DNA of 55,858 nt from Candidatus Kaiserbacteria bacterium (GCA_023267655.1 JAHFMV010000007.1:1-55858), one strand, 5' to 3'. Shown: positions 45,637 to 55,730, numbered from the stretch's first letter. Notes: generated by a model not told the origin, from the sequence alone. Program-made: numbers and translations.

Positions 45637-47772
45637 ATGTCAAAAGATGGCTCTAAATCAAGCCAAATCCGCAACGACGCTGGAATTCCGGATGAGTTTT
45701 TGAGGCCGTACCAGCCGCAAGAATCGGAAAGCGCAATGTATGCGCTCTGGGAAAAAAGTGGCTATTTCAATCCCGATAATTTGCCGGGTGATCGGACGGA
45801 ACCCTTCACCATCATCATGCCGCCACCGAATGCAAACGGTTCTCTGCACGCGGGACATGCGCTTTTCGTGACACTCGAGGACATTATGACGCGGTATCAG
45901 CGCATGCGCGGGAAAAAAGCGCTTTGGGTTCCGGGCGCAGATCATGCGGGATTCGAGACGCAGGTTGTGTACGAAAAGAAATTGGAAAAAGAGGGACGAT
46001 CGCGTTTTGAAATGAAGCCGGAAGATCTCTACAAAGAGATTTACGACTTTACGATCGAGAATAAGTCGTTCATGGAAAACCAGTTGCGTCAGCTCGGCGC
46101 TTCGTGCGACTGGTCACGCGAAGTTTTTACGCTCGATCAAAAAGTTATTGATACGGTTTACGACACGTTCCAGAAACTGTGGGACGATAAATTACTCTAC
46201 CGCGGTAGTCGCATCGTGAACTGGTGCCCGAAGCATCAAACGTCGCTTTCAAATCTTGAGACTGAACGTGAAACGCGTACCGAGAATTTCTATTATCTTA
46301 AATATGGGCCATTTGTGATCGCCACGGCGCGTCCGGAGACGAAATTCGGTGATAAATACGTCGTTATGCATCCGGATGATGCTCGTTATGCGAAATACAA
46401 AGATGGCGATACGTTTGAATGCGAATGGATCAACGGAAAAATCACCGCAACAGTGGTGAAAGATGAATCGATCGATATGTCGCTTGGTACTGGCGTCATG
46501 ACGATTACGCCTTGGCACGATGCGACTGACTTTGAGATCGCACAGAGGCACAACCTTCCCTTTGAACAAGTGATTGATTGGCGTGGCAAGCTTCTACCGA
46601 TTGCGGGAGAATTTACCGGCATGAATATCAAAGAAGCGCGGCCGAAAATCGTCGAGAAACTTCAGTCGAAAGAATTGGTGGAGAAAATTGATGACAAATA
46701 TTCACACGAAGTGCCTGTGTGTTACAAGTGCAATCGCGAAATCGAGCCGCAAGTGAAAGAACAGTGGTTCGTGAAGATGCAACCGCTCGCGCTTCGTGCT
46801 CTTGAAGCGCTAAACAATGGTGAAGTAAAGGTTCTGACCGAACAACACGACAAAATCCTCCGCCACTGGCTCTCTAACATCAATGATTGGAACATTTCGC
46901 GTCAGATTGTGTGGGGAATTCCGATTCCGGCGTGGCAAAAGGATGGTGAATGGAAAATTTCAGTTGAATCTCCTGGCGAAGGCTGGGAAAAAGATCCAGA
47001 TACGTTTGATACGTGGTTTTCTTCCGGACAATGGCCGTATATTACGCTCGGATTCCCCGATTCGGATGATTTCAAGCAGTTTTACCCAACGACAGTTATG
47101 GAAACTGGCGCAGACATTCTCTTTTTCTGGGTTGCTCGCATGCTGATGATGGGGTTGTACAGAACGGGTAAGGTGCCGTTCAAAAATGTGTACCTCCACG
47201 GCCTTGTACGCGATGCGAAGGGACAGAAAATGTCGAAATCGAAGGGTAATGTGATCTCGCCGCTTACGGTCTCTGATGAATACGGCACCGATGCACTCCG
47301 CATGGGACTTATTGTCGGGAATACGCCGGGAACTGATCTCAATCTCGACCCTCGCAAGACGGGAGCGTATAAAAAGTTTGCCAACAAGCTGTGGAATATC
47401 ACGCGGTTCGTGCTCGAGAGCGGTGTCGTGACAGAAAAACCAACCCTACGTGACGCAGATGTGAAAATATTGTCACGATTGAGTGAGGTGGCAGTGGATG
47501 TCACGAGTGACCTTGAATACTTCCGTTTCCATCTCGCAAGCGACAAGTTGTACCACTATCTATGGGACGAATTTGCTGCAGTTACGATTGAAGAGAGTAA
47601 GGAAGTTCTCAAAAGCACGGAGGCGAATTCACGGCGCTATACACTGTATTGTGTCCTTTCGACGTCTCTCAAACTCCTCCACCCCTTCATGCCGTTTGTG
47701 ACGGAAGCTATTTGGCAGAAGTTGCCGAAAAAGGACTCGGAGCTACTCATGGTCGCGAAATGGCCCCAGTAG
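45637..47772 (+). CDS. valS: Valyl-tRNA synthetase (short C-terminus)
   Basis: PPPNANGSLHAGHAL, GADHAGFETQ, VYLHGLVRDAKGQKMSKSKGNVI. Confidence 0.96.
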   Translation: MSKDGSKSSQIRNDAGIPDEFLRPYQPQESESAMYALWEKSGYFNPDNLPGDRTEPFTIIMPPPNANGSLHAGHALFVTLEDIMTRYQRMRGKKALWVPGADHAGFETQVVYEKKLEKEGRSRFEMKPEDLYKEIYDFTIENKSFMENQLRQLGASCDWSREVFTLDQKVIDTVYDTFQKLWDDKLLYRGSRIVNWCPKHQTSLSNLETERETRTENFYYLKYGPFVIATARPETKFGDKYVVMHPDDARYAKYKDGDTFECEWINGKITATVVKDESIDMSLGTGVMTITPWHDATDFEIAQRHNLPFEQVIDWRGKLLPIAGEFTGMNIKEARPKIVEKLQSKELVEKIDDKYSHEVPVCYKCNREIEPQVKEQWFVKMQPLALRALEALNNGEVKVLTEQHDKILRHWLSNINDWNISRQIVWGIPIPAWQKDGEWKISVESPGEGWEKDPDTFDTWFSSGQWPYITLGFPDSDDFKQFYPTTVMETGADILFFWVARMLMMGLYRTGKVPFKNVYLHGLVRDAKGQKMSKSKGNVISPLTVSDEYGTDALRMGLIVGNTPGTDLNLDPRKTGAYKKFANKLWNITRFVLESGVVTEKPTLRDADVKILSRLSEVAVDVTSDLEYFRFHLASDKLYHYLWDEFAAVTIEESKEVLKSTEANSRRYTLYCVLSTSLKLLHPFMPFVTEAIWQKLPKKDSELLMVAKWPQ

Positions 47773-47800
47773 ACTGCTAGAAAGCTGCTAGAATAGCGCG

Positions 47801-48502
47801 ATGGACTATACGCCCTACGCTGTTGCGATCGCCGGAGGGATTTTTCCGGCGCTTGCGTGGCTGTGGTTTTGGCTGAAAGAAGATTCGCGACATCCCGAGC
47901 CGCGGCGACTGATTGCGCTCGCATTTCTCGCGGGCATGTGCACCGTTGTCATCGTGATTCCGATCCAGAAATATGTCGCGACATTCCTCGTGTCACAAAC
48001 CGCCATCTTCACCGCGTGGTCGACGATCGAGGAGTTCATGAAATACATTGTGGCCTGGCTCGTCGTCTTGCACCGGCGCGACAATGACGAGCCGATCGAT
48101 AGTGTGATCTACATGGTCGCGGTCGCGCTTGGATTCGCAGGCCTCGAAAACGCGCTCTTTCTCCTCTCGCCGCTTTCGGGCGATACGGTCGTGCAAACCA
48201 TTCTCACCGGCAATTTGCGCTTTATTGGCGCGACGCTTTTACACGTCTTTTCATCGGCGGTTGTCGGAATCGCGCTTGCATATTCGTTTTACAAACCGAC
48301 GCTCGTGCGTGAGTGGTATGCCGCTGTCGGAGTTATCCTCGCGAGCCTCTTGCATGCGGGCTTTAATTTCCTTATCCTCAACACGGCGGACGATCATATT
48401 TTGCGAACGTTTGCCGGCGTGTGGATTGGCGTCATTGCGGTCCTGTTTGCGCTCGAGTTTGTCAAGCGCATCCGACCCAACTTTGTGCGGCGGTTTCGGT
48501 GA
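47801..48502 (+). CDS. PrsW-like intramembrane protease family protein
   Basis: Multi-TM with STIEEFMKY, GFAGLENALFL, HVFSSAVVGIAL. Confidence 0.82.
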   Translation: MDYTPYAVAIAGGIFPALAWLWFWLKEDSRHPEPRRLIALAFLAGMCTVVIVIPIQKYVATFLVSQTAIFTAWSTIEEFMKYIVAWLVVLHRRDNDEPIDSVIYMVAVALGFAGLENALFLLSPLSGDTVVQTILTGNLRFIGATLLHVFSSAVVGIALAYSFYKPTLVREWYAAVGVILASLLHAGFNFLILNTADDHILRTFAGVWIGVIAVLFALEFVKRIRPNFVRRFR

Positions 48503-48547
48503 TTACATGATTATACGTGTGTCTTTAGTGTGATAGTATAGGAAACC

Positions 48548-49057
48548 ATGGCGAAACCATCATTCTTCCAGAGGCTGACCGGCGCGGCAGATACGCGCGA
48601 TTATGAGGACTTTCTTGACGACCCACAGGCACAGCACGTGTCGTTTTCGTCATCGGGCGGCAGAGAACGTCATGCGATTATAAAGACGAAAGAGCCTGCA
48701 GCAGGGTGGCAAGAGGACACCGAAGGCTCGGGAGAGCTTGCCGTCGATGTATATCAGACACCTGATTCGATCGTCGTAAAGGCGCTTGTCGCCGGCGTGC
48801 AGCCACAGACCATTGATATTTCACTCACCCGCGAGATGTTGACCGTGAGTGGCATCCGAGCGGATGAAAAAGAGGTAGAGGAAGATCACTACTACCAGCG
48901 CGAGCTCTATTGGGGTTCGTTTTCGCGCACTATTTTGCTTCCCGAAGAGGTGGATGTGGATCGTGCCGAAGCGTCCGAAAAACACGGCATTTTGATGATC
49001 CGTTTGCCGAAGATTAATAAGAAGCGGGAGACGAAACTAAAAGTGCGAGCGAGGTAA
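48548..49057 (+). CDS. Hsp20/alpha-crystallin family small heat shock protein
   Basis: ELAVDVYQTPDSIVVKALVAGVQPQTIDISLTREMLTVSG...KHGILMIRLPK. Confidence 0.92.
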   Translation: MAKPSFFQRLTGAADTRDYEDFLDDPQAQHVSFSSSGGRERHAIIKTKEPAAGWQEDTEGSGELAVDVYQTPDSIVVKALVAGVQPQTIDISLTREMLTVSGIRADEKEVEEDHYYQRELYWGSFSRTILLPEEVDVDRAEASEKHGILMIRLPKINKKRETKLKVRAR

Positions 49058-49190
49058 ATCCGCAAAAATCGCGAGCTGCGTTGTTGCGGGTCCCGTGCGT
49101 GTTTGTCACTGTACAGTTGTACCGCTCCAAACCCGCCCATCCCGCGCCTAGCATCTCATCGATTTTTGCGGATTTACTCCAGATACCTTG

Positions 49191-49263
49191 TGCTTGGGAC
49201 CGGGGTCGAACCGGTGACCCTTCCCTCTTCAGGGGAATGCTCTACCAACTGAGCTACCCAAGC
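49191..49263 (-). tRNA. tRNA-Phe (GAA)
   Basis: GCTTGGG/CCCAAGC acceptor, TTCCC-CTGAAGA-GGGAA anticodon arm. Confidence 0.92.
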
Positions 49264-49295
49264 GCTCGCCCAGATTATCACATTTTGTAAATTTT

Positions 49296-49604
49296 TCACT
49301 GCGTCTTCCCCCCTCCGTACATCGATTGGAATTTTTGGAGAGCTTCTTGAAGTCCTTGGATTTGTGCGTGGGCTTGTGCGCTCGTGCCTTGGACTTGTTC
49401 GTAGGTCTTGAGCATTTGCTGCATGACGGGAGCAAGATATTGCACGTAGAGCCAAAACGGCACGATGATAAACGCTGTCCACACAATGAGCTTGAAAATA
49501 CCACCAAGCCACGCACTGCGACGCGCGGCATGGAGTATCCTGTTATTATCCTTCGTCAGCCGAAGGAGTTCGTCGAGCTTGTCCTGATCGTATTCAATGC
49601 CCAT
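49296..49604 (-). CDS. Hypothetical membrane protein
   Basis: TM segment plus C-terminal coiled coil. Confidence 0.6.
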   Translation of the reverse strand: MGIEYDQDKLDELLRLTKDNNRILHAARRSAWLGGIFKLIVWTAFIIVPFWLYVQYLAPVMQQMLKTYEQVQGTSAQAHAQIQGLQEALQKFQSMYGGGKTQ

Positions 49605-49738
49605 GGCTATTGGTTAACGTCCGCTCGTCATGCGCTTTAGCGCACTGACGAACGGACGTTCTTTCGAGTGCGTGCGGCCGGTGGGCCGCTCTTCTGCCAA
49701 AAAGAAACCCTGGTCCTGCGCCTTCGGCGCAGGGTTTC

Positions 49739-49996
49739 TTACATCATCGTGCCGCCGGACGAGTGCGAGTGGTCAGAATGACCCGAGACGTTGCAGGTGC
49801 CGCACTTTTGGCAGTCCAGCTTGATCGGAGTCGCGAGGACCCCGAGGACGAGTGCATTCCACAAGAGGAAGAGAGGATCAAATTGACCGATCGGCGCTTT
49901 GCGCATCACGGAAACCCACGCCAAAATAAACGAAAGCGCGGCTAGTATCCACATCGCCTTCCACAACCAGCATTTAATAAGGTGTTTGCTCATCAT
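49739..49996 (-). CDS. Small membrane protein
   Basis: Hydrophobic with CQKCGTC C-terminal motif. Confidence 0.55.
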   Translation of the reverse strand: MMSKHLIKCWLWKAMWILAALSFILAWVSVMRKAPIGQFDPLFLLWNALVLGVLATPIKLDCQKCGTCNVSGHSDHSHSSGGTMM

Positions 49997-50128
49997 ATGA
50001 GTACCATTGAATAGCTTATATCGCCCTATTGTACGCCCCCTTTGAAGGCAATTTTCATGCTATCCACACCCCTTGCGCGTCCGGTCGGTCTTTGGTTGAA
50101 TGCCTGAACACAGCTCTTGGAGGTTGCA

Positions 50129-50422
50129 ATGCTATCAATAGTCGCAAACACCGACGTTGTGGGGGTAGTTCTCCCCGAGTTCGAGCTAAAAGTGCTAACC
50201 GGCGGGAAGTCTGGGATTGTCGAACCTGTCGTCCGTGAAATCGGCGCAATGCTGCTCGCCAGCGATGTGAAGTTTTGCTTTAAGCCAGAACGCGATCGGG
50301 ACGTCGGTCAGTACCGAATGATCCGAATCAATATTCCGGATCGTCAGGATATCCGCGACAAGATCGCCAAAATGTCCTGGAGAATCAAGTCAATCGAGCG
50401 ACCGCCCCGATGGGAAATATGA
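50129..50422 (+). CDS. Hypothetical protein
   Basis: GGAGG-type ribosome-binding site upstream of ATG 50129; terminator-like GCCGCAG hairpin downstream. Confidence 0.55.
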   Translation: MLSIVANTDVVGVVLPEFELKVLTGGKSGIVEPVVREIGAMLLASDVKFCFKPERDRDVGQYRMIRINIPDRQDIRDKIAKMSWRIKSIERPPRWEI

Positions 50423-50463
50423 CGTGCAACGGCCGCAGCCTCGCGCTGCGGCTTTACTTTTTG

Positions 50464-50535
50464 TGCCCCCGCCAAGAGTCGAACTTGGATTCTCGCGTTA
50501 GGAGTGCGAAGTTCTGTCCGTTGAACTACGGGAGC
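50464..50535 (-). tRNA. tRNA-Arg (CCT)
   Basis: GCTCCCG/CGGGGGC acceptor, loop CTCCTAA, T arm CCAAG-TTCGACT-CTTGG. Confidence 0.9.
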
Positions 50536-51173
50536 GTTTGCGTGAGCATCTTATCAGCAATTCCCCGGAATAAACAGTGAACGAGTTTGAGCTGATAGGC
50601 GCCTCGCCGAAGCGTAATGCGACACATGCCAAATTGAGTATGGCTCTTATTGTGCCTGTCGTTGTGATTGACTCGAATTTGCGAAATTGGAACTTGGGCG
50701 ACTTTTGACCAGTGCTTTCTGCACTCAATGGGATTCATTGGCGTACAAGTGCGGATCATAAAGTCCAATTCCTCGTTCTTAATGCCGAGATTGGTTCGCA
50801 TTATTTTTAAAAACACTTGCACCATTTTCTGATCGGTGTTTGTAAACACAAAACTACTTTTTGTACCTTCGCTCCAATACAATGCAGCATATAAAATCGG
50901 CCACGCCTTACGAATATCGACATGCTCAAGAATTGAGTCCGATTCCTTCTGTGCTCGTTCCCATTCGCGGATCTTTTCCGCCTTACTACCACCACGGTAT
51001 GATCGAATCGCTTTTCTAACATCGTCAGACAAATCGATATCTTTTATGTGATGCCAGATACCGGTTTTCGACATTTGATATTTCCGCATCAGGTCGGACA
51101 TGGGCATACCGCTTGTACGATCGCGTTTTATGTCGCGTATGGTCGCCAATGGATAGCGCTGATATCGTTGCAT
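50526..51173 (-). CDS. Putative LAGLIDADG-like endonuclease with N-terminal HTH
   Basis: ILYAALYWSEGTKSSFVFTNTDQKMVQVFLKIMR resembles the one-motif LAGLIDADG pattern; stop lies inside tRNA-Arg. Confidence 0.6.
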   Translation of the reverse strand: MQRYQRYPLATIRDIKRDRTSGMPMSDLMRKYQMSKTGIWHHIKDIDLSDDVRKAIRSYRGGSKAEKIREWERAQKESDSILEHVDIRKAWPILYAALYWSEGTKSSFVFTNTDQKMVQVFLKIMRTNLGIKNEELDFMIRTCTPMNPIECRKHWSKVAQVPISQIRVNHNDRHNKSHTQFGMCRITLRRGAYQLKLVHCLFRGIADKMLTQTLP

Positions 51174-51287
51174 TCGCTAATCATAGGACACCAACGTCCA
51201 TGGGCAATATTAAAAGTCCTATATATGTGGACAGCGAACTCGACTACTTTCTTTCTTTCTTTACGAAAACCTGATCCGCCGCTTACT

Positions 51288-51533
51288 TTAGAGATTCAAA
51301 AGCTTACGCAACTCCTCTTCGTCAAAACCGACGACGAGGTTGTCGCCCACCGTGATGACGGGGACGCCCATTTGCCCTGACTTTTCGATCATCGCTTTGC
51401 GTTGGACAATATCAGCCGCCACGTCGTGCTCGGTATAGGCAATATTATGCGCTTTGAAAAACTCCTTCGCCGCGCCACAGAAATGGCACGTGGGGGTTGA
51501 ATAAATGGTGACGGTTTGTTGTGCTGTGGGCAT
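51288..51533 (-). CDS. Glutaredoxin family protein
   Basis: TIYSTPTCHFCGAAKEFFKAHNIAYTEHDV...GVPVITVGDNLVVGFDEEEL. Confidence 0.93.
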   Translation of the reverse strand: MPTAQQTVTIYSTPTCHFCGAAKEFFKAHNIAYTEHDVAADIVQRKAMIEKSGQMGVPVITVGDNLVVGFDEEELRKLLNL

Positions 51534-51614
51534 AGATTGCGCGCTTATCTATTAGAGAAAGCATTATAGCATGCCTTGTTTTTTCACCCTGTGGACACTA
51601 CCATGCTTGCTGTA

Positions 51615-51685
51615 GCGGGATTAGTTTAGTGGTAGAACGAATGCTTCCCAAGCATTAGATACGAGTTCGATTCTCGTATCCCGCA
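51615..51685 (+). tRNA. tRNA-Gly (CCC)
   Basis: GCGGGAT/ATCCCGC acceptor, AATGC-TTCCCAA-GCATT anticodon arm. Confidence 0.92.
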
Positions 51686-51686
51686 T

Positions 51687-51935
51687 TCATTGAGCATTCT
51701 TTGCAGCTTGTTTCGCAAAATAAACTCGTATGGTCCATGCGGGTATTATGCTCAGTCCCGGAATTGCCTCAACGAGCATGGTCGCCAATGTGCCACCGAT
51801 GTTGTCTGATGAAAATATATTTATTCCTTCTGCCTCTCCAATCATAAATAGTAACCCGGCAGCAATAATGTCGGTAACTATGTTAAGGACAGGCACAATA
51901 CTGAAAAGATCAGCGATAAAGGCAATGGCGTACAT
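51687..51935 (-). CDS. Small membrane protein
   Basis: 82-aa hydrophobic ORF. Confidence 0.5.
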   Translation of the reverse strand: MYAIAFIADLFSIVPVLNIVTDIIAAGLLFMIGEAEGINIFSSDNIGGTLATMLVEAIPGLSIIPAWTIRVYFAKQAAKNAQ

Positions 51936-51938
51936 AAG

Positions 51939-52307
51939 TTACCAAGAAAACATACTCTTAAACCGTTGCAGGGCAGAGGGCTTTGGCGGTGGTGGGGGCG
52001 CTGGAGGGTCGACGATAATGATGACACTCTCGCCCGCGGCGGCGAGGTTGTAGCGCTCGCGGAGTTCGGCTTCGACTCCCCTGTCACTCTTCAAATTCGA
52101 AATGTCGGTGCGGAGCTCTTGTTCGCGCGCTTGGAGATCGTCGAGCTTGGCCTGCGCCTCCGTTTTCAGTACGTGGGAATCCTGCGACTTTTGATACACG
52201 CCCCAGACACCGCGTGCGGCGATCGCCACGAGGACAAGGAGGATAAGTGCGAGGAGTCTTCTCCACATGAGACGCATCGGATCGCGGCGTTGATTGTACC
52301 CAGCCAT
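51939..52307 (-). CDS. Septum formation initiator family (FtsB/DivIC-like)
   Basis: TM then coiled coil: KLDDLQAREQELRTDISNLKSDRGVEAELRERYNLAAAGE. Confidence 0.78.
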   Translation of the reverse strand: MAGYNQRRDPMRLMWRRLLALILLVLVAIAARGVWGVYQKSQDSHVLKTEAQAKLDDLQAREQELRTDISNLKSDRGVEAELRERYNLAAAGESVIIIVDPPAPPPPPKPSALQRFKSMFSW

Positions 52308-52385
52308 GTGCTACAATTTTAGCACCTGAATTTGAGTCAAGTTTTAACCTAGCACCTGACACCTAAAACCTGTAACCTACTCTAT

Positions 52386-52520
52386 ATGTCGTTTCTTTTT
52401 CACCGCAAAACAAAAAAAGTCCTCAATTATGTGTGGATGGTCGTGGCCGTCCTCGTTATCCTCGGCATGGTGCTCTTCTTTGCACCGGGACTCACCGCTT
52501 TGCTTTTTGGGATTAACTAG
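52386..52520 (+). CDS. Small single-TM protein
   Basis: MSFLFHRKTKKVLNYVWMVVAVLVILGMVLFFAPGLTALLFGIN; below the ORF-track length cutoff. Confidence 0.6.
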   Translation: MSFLFHRKTKKVLNYVWMVVAVLVILGMVLFFAPGLTALLFGIN

Positions 52521-52580
52521 ACAAGCGATTTATATAGTAGTAACGTGCCGCTAGCGTGCTTCTAACTATGGAGATGCGCG

Positions 52581-52775
52581 ATGACACTATCGCAATTGAC
52601 CCTTGTAGCCCGGTTTGTGGCTATCTGGGCGTTGGGCGTACTGGGGCCACCCGCAGCAATAGTTTTGACTTACTACCAGTACAAATGGACGGCCGTCGTT
52701 TTTGCTTGGGCTGCAGGACTAGCTGGCTATCATACGTACGCTCTTTATAAGCGCTTTGGACTACTAGATCCATAA
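52581..52775 (+). CDS. Small membrane protein
   Basis: 64-aa hydrophobic ORF followed by a GCCGGCCAC/GTGGCCGGC hairpin and T-run. Confidence 0.5.
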   Translation: MTLSQLTLVARFVAIWALGVLGPPAAIVLTYYQYKWTAVVFAWAAGLAGYHTYALYKRFGLLDP

Positions 52776-52797
52776 CAGCACTGACGCGCTGTTGTTT

Positions 52798-52826
52798 GCC
52801 GGCCACCACGGAGTGGCCGGCTTTAT
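52798..52826 (+). terminator. Rho-independent terminator-like hairpin
   Basis: GCCGGCCAC-CACGGA-GTGGCCGGC-TTTATT. Confidence 0.75.
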
Positions 52827-52896
52827 TATTTCCCCTCCCCATCACATTCACAAACGTCTCTGTGGAAGCTCTGTTTTCCTACTCGATAGAGATCGT

Positions 52897-54690
52897 TCAC
52901 TCGTTGCCTCTGATTACCTTGAGGAATACATCGTGCGGGATGTCGACTTTGCCGCGGGCGAGCATTTTCTTCTTTCCTTTTTTCTGTTTTTCGAGCAGTT
53001 TCATTTTGCGGGTGATGTCGCCGCCGTAAAGGTAGCCGGTGACGTCTTTGCGCATTGCTGATTTGCGGCGGGAGGCGATGATCTTGCCGCCGGTTTTGGC
53101 TTGGATTTTAAGATCGAAAAGCTGACGCGGGAGGAGTTCTTCCAATTTCTCGACGAGCGATTCGGCTTCGGTGCCGACGCGACGTGCAGAAACAATGCGC
53201 GCGAACGCAGGCACGAGTTCTTCGGCGACGAGGACATCGAGTCTGACGACATCGGCGTCACGAAGGCCGAGGAGTTCGTAGGAGAGCGATGCAAAACCAC
53301 TCGAGACACTTTTTAATTTATCAAAAAATGTGCGCATCAATTCACGTAGCGGCATTTCGGATGCCAATTTTACTTTTCCATCGGGCAGCGTCTCGGTTTC
53401 CCCCACAACCGCTTCGTGATCAAAGAGGATTTGTGAAATACCGCCGAGGTACTGTGGTGGCGTGATGATAGAGAGCGCGACCCACGGCTCGCGGACTAAT
53501 TTTACCGTCCCATCGTCGGGAAATTTCGCGGGATTGTAAATTTCTTCAATTTTTCCGTTATTGAGCGTGAGTTCGTAGACGGTTGTCGGCATCGTGACAA
53601 CAAGCGGCAAATTAAATTCGCGCTTCAGGCGCTCGACGATGATTTCCAAATGGAGCATGCCAAGGAATCCGCAGCGGAAGCCCTTGCCCATGACACCAGA
53701 TGATTCCTCTTCGTAGGAAAGTGACGAGTCGGTGAGGCGCAGACGCTCGAGCGCTTGGCGTAGCTGGAGGAGGTCGTCTTGCGATTCGGGGTACACAGAT
53801 GCCCAAATGACCGGCGCGGGCTGTCGGTAGCCGCCGAGCGATTCCGCCGACATGCGCGCCGCGACGACGGTGTCACCCACCGACGCGATGCCCGGCTTTT
53901 TGATGCCGGTCACGATGTAGCCGATCTCGCCTTCGTTTAATGACTCGCGCGGCTGTTCTTCAGGTGTAAGAACGCCGACTTCGATCGCGTTGAATGTCGC
54001 GTTGGCTGCGGCAAGTTTGAGACTGTCGCCTTTTTCAACTTTCCCGCCAAAGAGCCGACAGTACACGATGACGCCGCGGTGGTCGGAATATGAAAAATCG
54101 TACACAAGCGCTTGCAGTTTATCGCCGCTGGATTGTGGTGGTGGAATTTTCGCGACGATCGTATCGAGAAGTTCTTTGACGCCCGCGCCCGTTTTGCCGG
54201 ACGTTGCCAAAATTTCGCTTTCATCGCATCCAAGCAGCATCGAGATTTCAGAACGCACATCATCGACCCGCGCATGTGGTGCGTCGATTTTATTAACGAC
54301 CGGAATTATGACGCGCTTTAGATCCCGCGCCGTCTGTAAGACGGAGAGCGTCTGCGCTTCAACACCCTGCGTCGCATCTACTAAGAGAACGACGCCTTCA
54401 ACGGCCGAGAGTGCACGCGAGACTTCGTAAGCGAAATCTATATGTCCAGGGGTATCAATTAAATTCAAAATATATGGCGTCCCGTCGACCGTATAATTCA
54501 TGCGAACAGGAGCCATTTTTATCGTTATTCCGCGCTCTCGTTCCAAATCCATCTTGTCGAGCACCTGCTCCCGCATGTGGCGTTTTTCGATTGTTCCTGT
54601 GATTTCAAGCATCCTATCAGCAAGGGTTGACTTCCCATGATCCACGTGGGCAATTATAGAAAAGTTGCGGATGTTATTTAATTGTCCCAT
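52897..54690 (-). CDS. lepA: Elongation factor 4 (LepA)
   Basis: IRNFSIIAHVDHGKSTLADRMLE, LIDTPGHIDFAYEVSRAL, GFRCGFLGMLHLEI. Confidence 0.97.
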   Translation of the reverse strand: MGQLNNIRNFSIIAHVDHGKSTLADRMLEITGTIEKRHMREQVLDKMDLERERGITIKMAPVRMNYTVDGTPYILNLIDTPGHIDFAYEVSRALSAVEGVVLLVDATQGVEAQTLSVLQTARDLKRVIIPVVNKIDAPHARVDDVRSEISMLLGCDESEILATSGKTGAGVKELLDTIVAKIPPPQSSGDKLQALVYDFSYSDHRGVIVYCRLFGGKVEKGDSLKLAAANATFNAIEVGVLTPEEQPRESLNEGEIGYIVTGIKKPGIASVGDTVVAARMSAESLGGYRQPAPVIWASVYPESQDDLLQLRQALERLRLTDSSLSYEEESSGVMGKGFRCGFLGMLHLEIIVERLKREFNLPLVVTMPTTVYELTLNNGKIEEIYNPAKFPDDGTVKLVREPWVALSIITPPQYLGGISQILFDHEAVVGETETLPDGKVKLASEMPLRELMRTFFDKLKSVSSGFASLSYELLGLRDADVVRLDVLVAEELVPAFARIVSARRVGTEAESLVEKLEELLPRQLFDLKIQAKTGGKIIASRRKSAMRKDVTGYLYGGDITRKMKLLEKQKKGKKKMLARGKVDIPHDVFLKVIRGNE

Positions 54691-55504
54691 GTAATCGTCG
54701 GTGCTTGATGTTGTTAAGCACTATTCTCGCGTCTTTGACCCGTTTTGAGTGAATGCAATAAGGCAAAATAGCATGGATAAGCTTTTCAAGCGACTGCGCT
54801 TCATTAACCTCGAGACGCCATAAATCCGCTCTCCATGGTTGACCCCATTTTGTAACACCTTTGCCTAAGATCATCCTAAACTTACTACGTATAGTATTTC
54901 GGATAAGGAACTCATGTATATCTTTTAAGATCGCGAGATCATACGCATCGATTTTAAACCGCCCTCTTACCTGATTGAGGCCAAAGGTTCCTTCCGCGTC
55001 AATATACCCGGCAATGAATGCAAGCATACGCACGTCGCTGACGGATAGCCAATTGCGCTCGCGTGAATTGTATTTCTCCAACAAAAAGGCAAACGATGAA
55101 TTGACGTAACAACTCATATGGGTACTCCGAGCATTTCGTGAAAATGTTATCTTCCCGTAACGACCAAATATCCGTTTAAAAACGATTTCCTGTGCAAGGT
55201 GTGTGCTATGACAGCGAACTACGAAAATCTCGGAGGTCACTTGTGGTCGGTATACATTTAGATCGCCATATCGGAACCCGAGCATATAAGCACGTTCCGC
55301 ATCAGAGCCAGTAAAATCTTTCTTGAAATAATGAGTCTGCGCTGCGCTTTTAGTCTTTAACGTAATTCCGGCTTCCTTAAGTCGGGTTCTGACCGTAATG
55401 GCATCACAATGAAAGCGCGCTCCGATTCTTTTCGGTGTCCATTTTTTATCAATGTACAAACTTCGTAATGTGTCCGTTGATATCAATATTTTAGCGCGAC
55501 CCAT
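54674..55504 (-). CDS. LAGLIDADG homing endonuclease (free-standing)
   Basis: Motifs YMLGFRYGDLNVY and FIAGYIDAEGTF; overlaps the lepA 5' end by 17 bp. Confidence 0.85.
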   Translation of the reverse strand: MGRAKILISTDTLRSLYIDKKWTPKRIGARFHCDAITVRTRLKEAGITLKTKSAAQTHYFKKDFTGSDAERAYMLGFRYGDLNVYRPQVTSEIFVVRCHSTHLAQEIVFKRIFGRYGKITFSRNARSTHMSCYVNSSFAFLLEKYNSRERNWLSVSDVRMLAFIAGYIDAEGTFGLNQVRGRFKIDAYDLAILKDIHEFLIRNTIRSKFRMILGKGVTKWGQPWRADLWRLEVNEAQSLEKLIHAILPYCIHSKRVKDARIVLNNIKHRRLHGTIK

Positions 55505-55730
55505 TTCATAAAGATATCACGGTATACATGAGCCATTTGTGCAATCATAAAGAAATAGTGGATAAGTGAATGGCCTCGCCGATGTGCAGCGAGGCCAAAG
55601 AGGCCGGTTAGGTAACCCGGAACCATGAGGTTAGGTGACCAGCCTTTGGACAGCTGGTCTGGCGCGGTTGAATGCTGGGCTTTTGGACGGCACAGCTCTA
55701 AAGGCAATATAACACCCTTTGCCGCAGGGT

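Noticed and set aside
45342-45674. 110-aa minus ORF overlapping the valS start
   Set aside because: Low-complexity, spans hairpin-rich spacer and the valS 5' end antisense; most likely spurious
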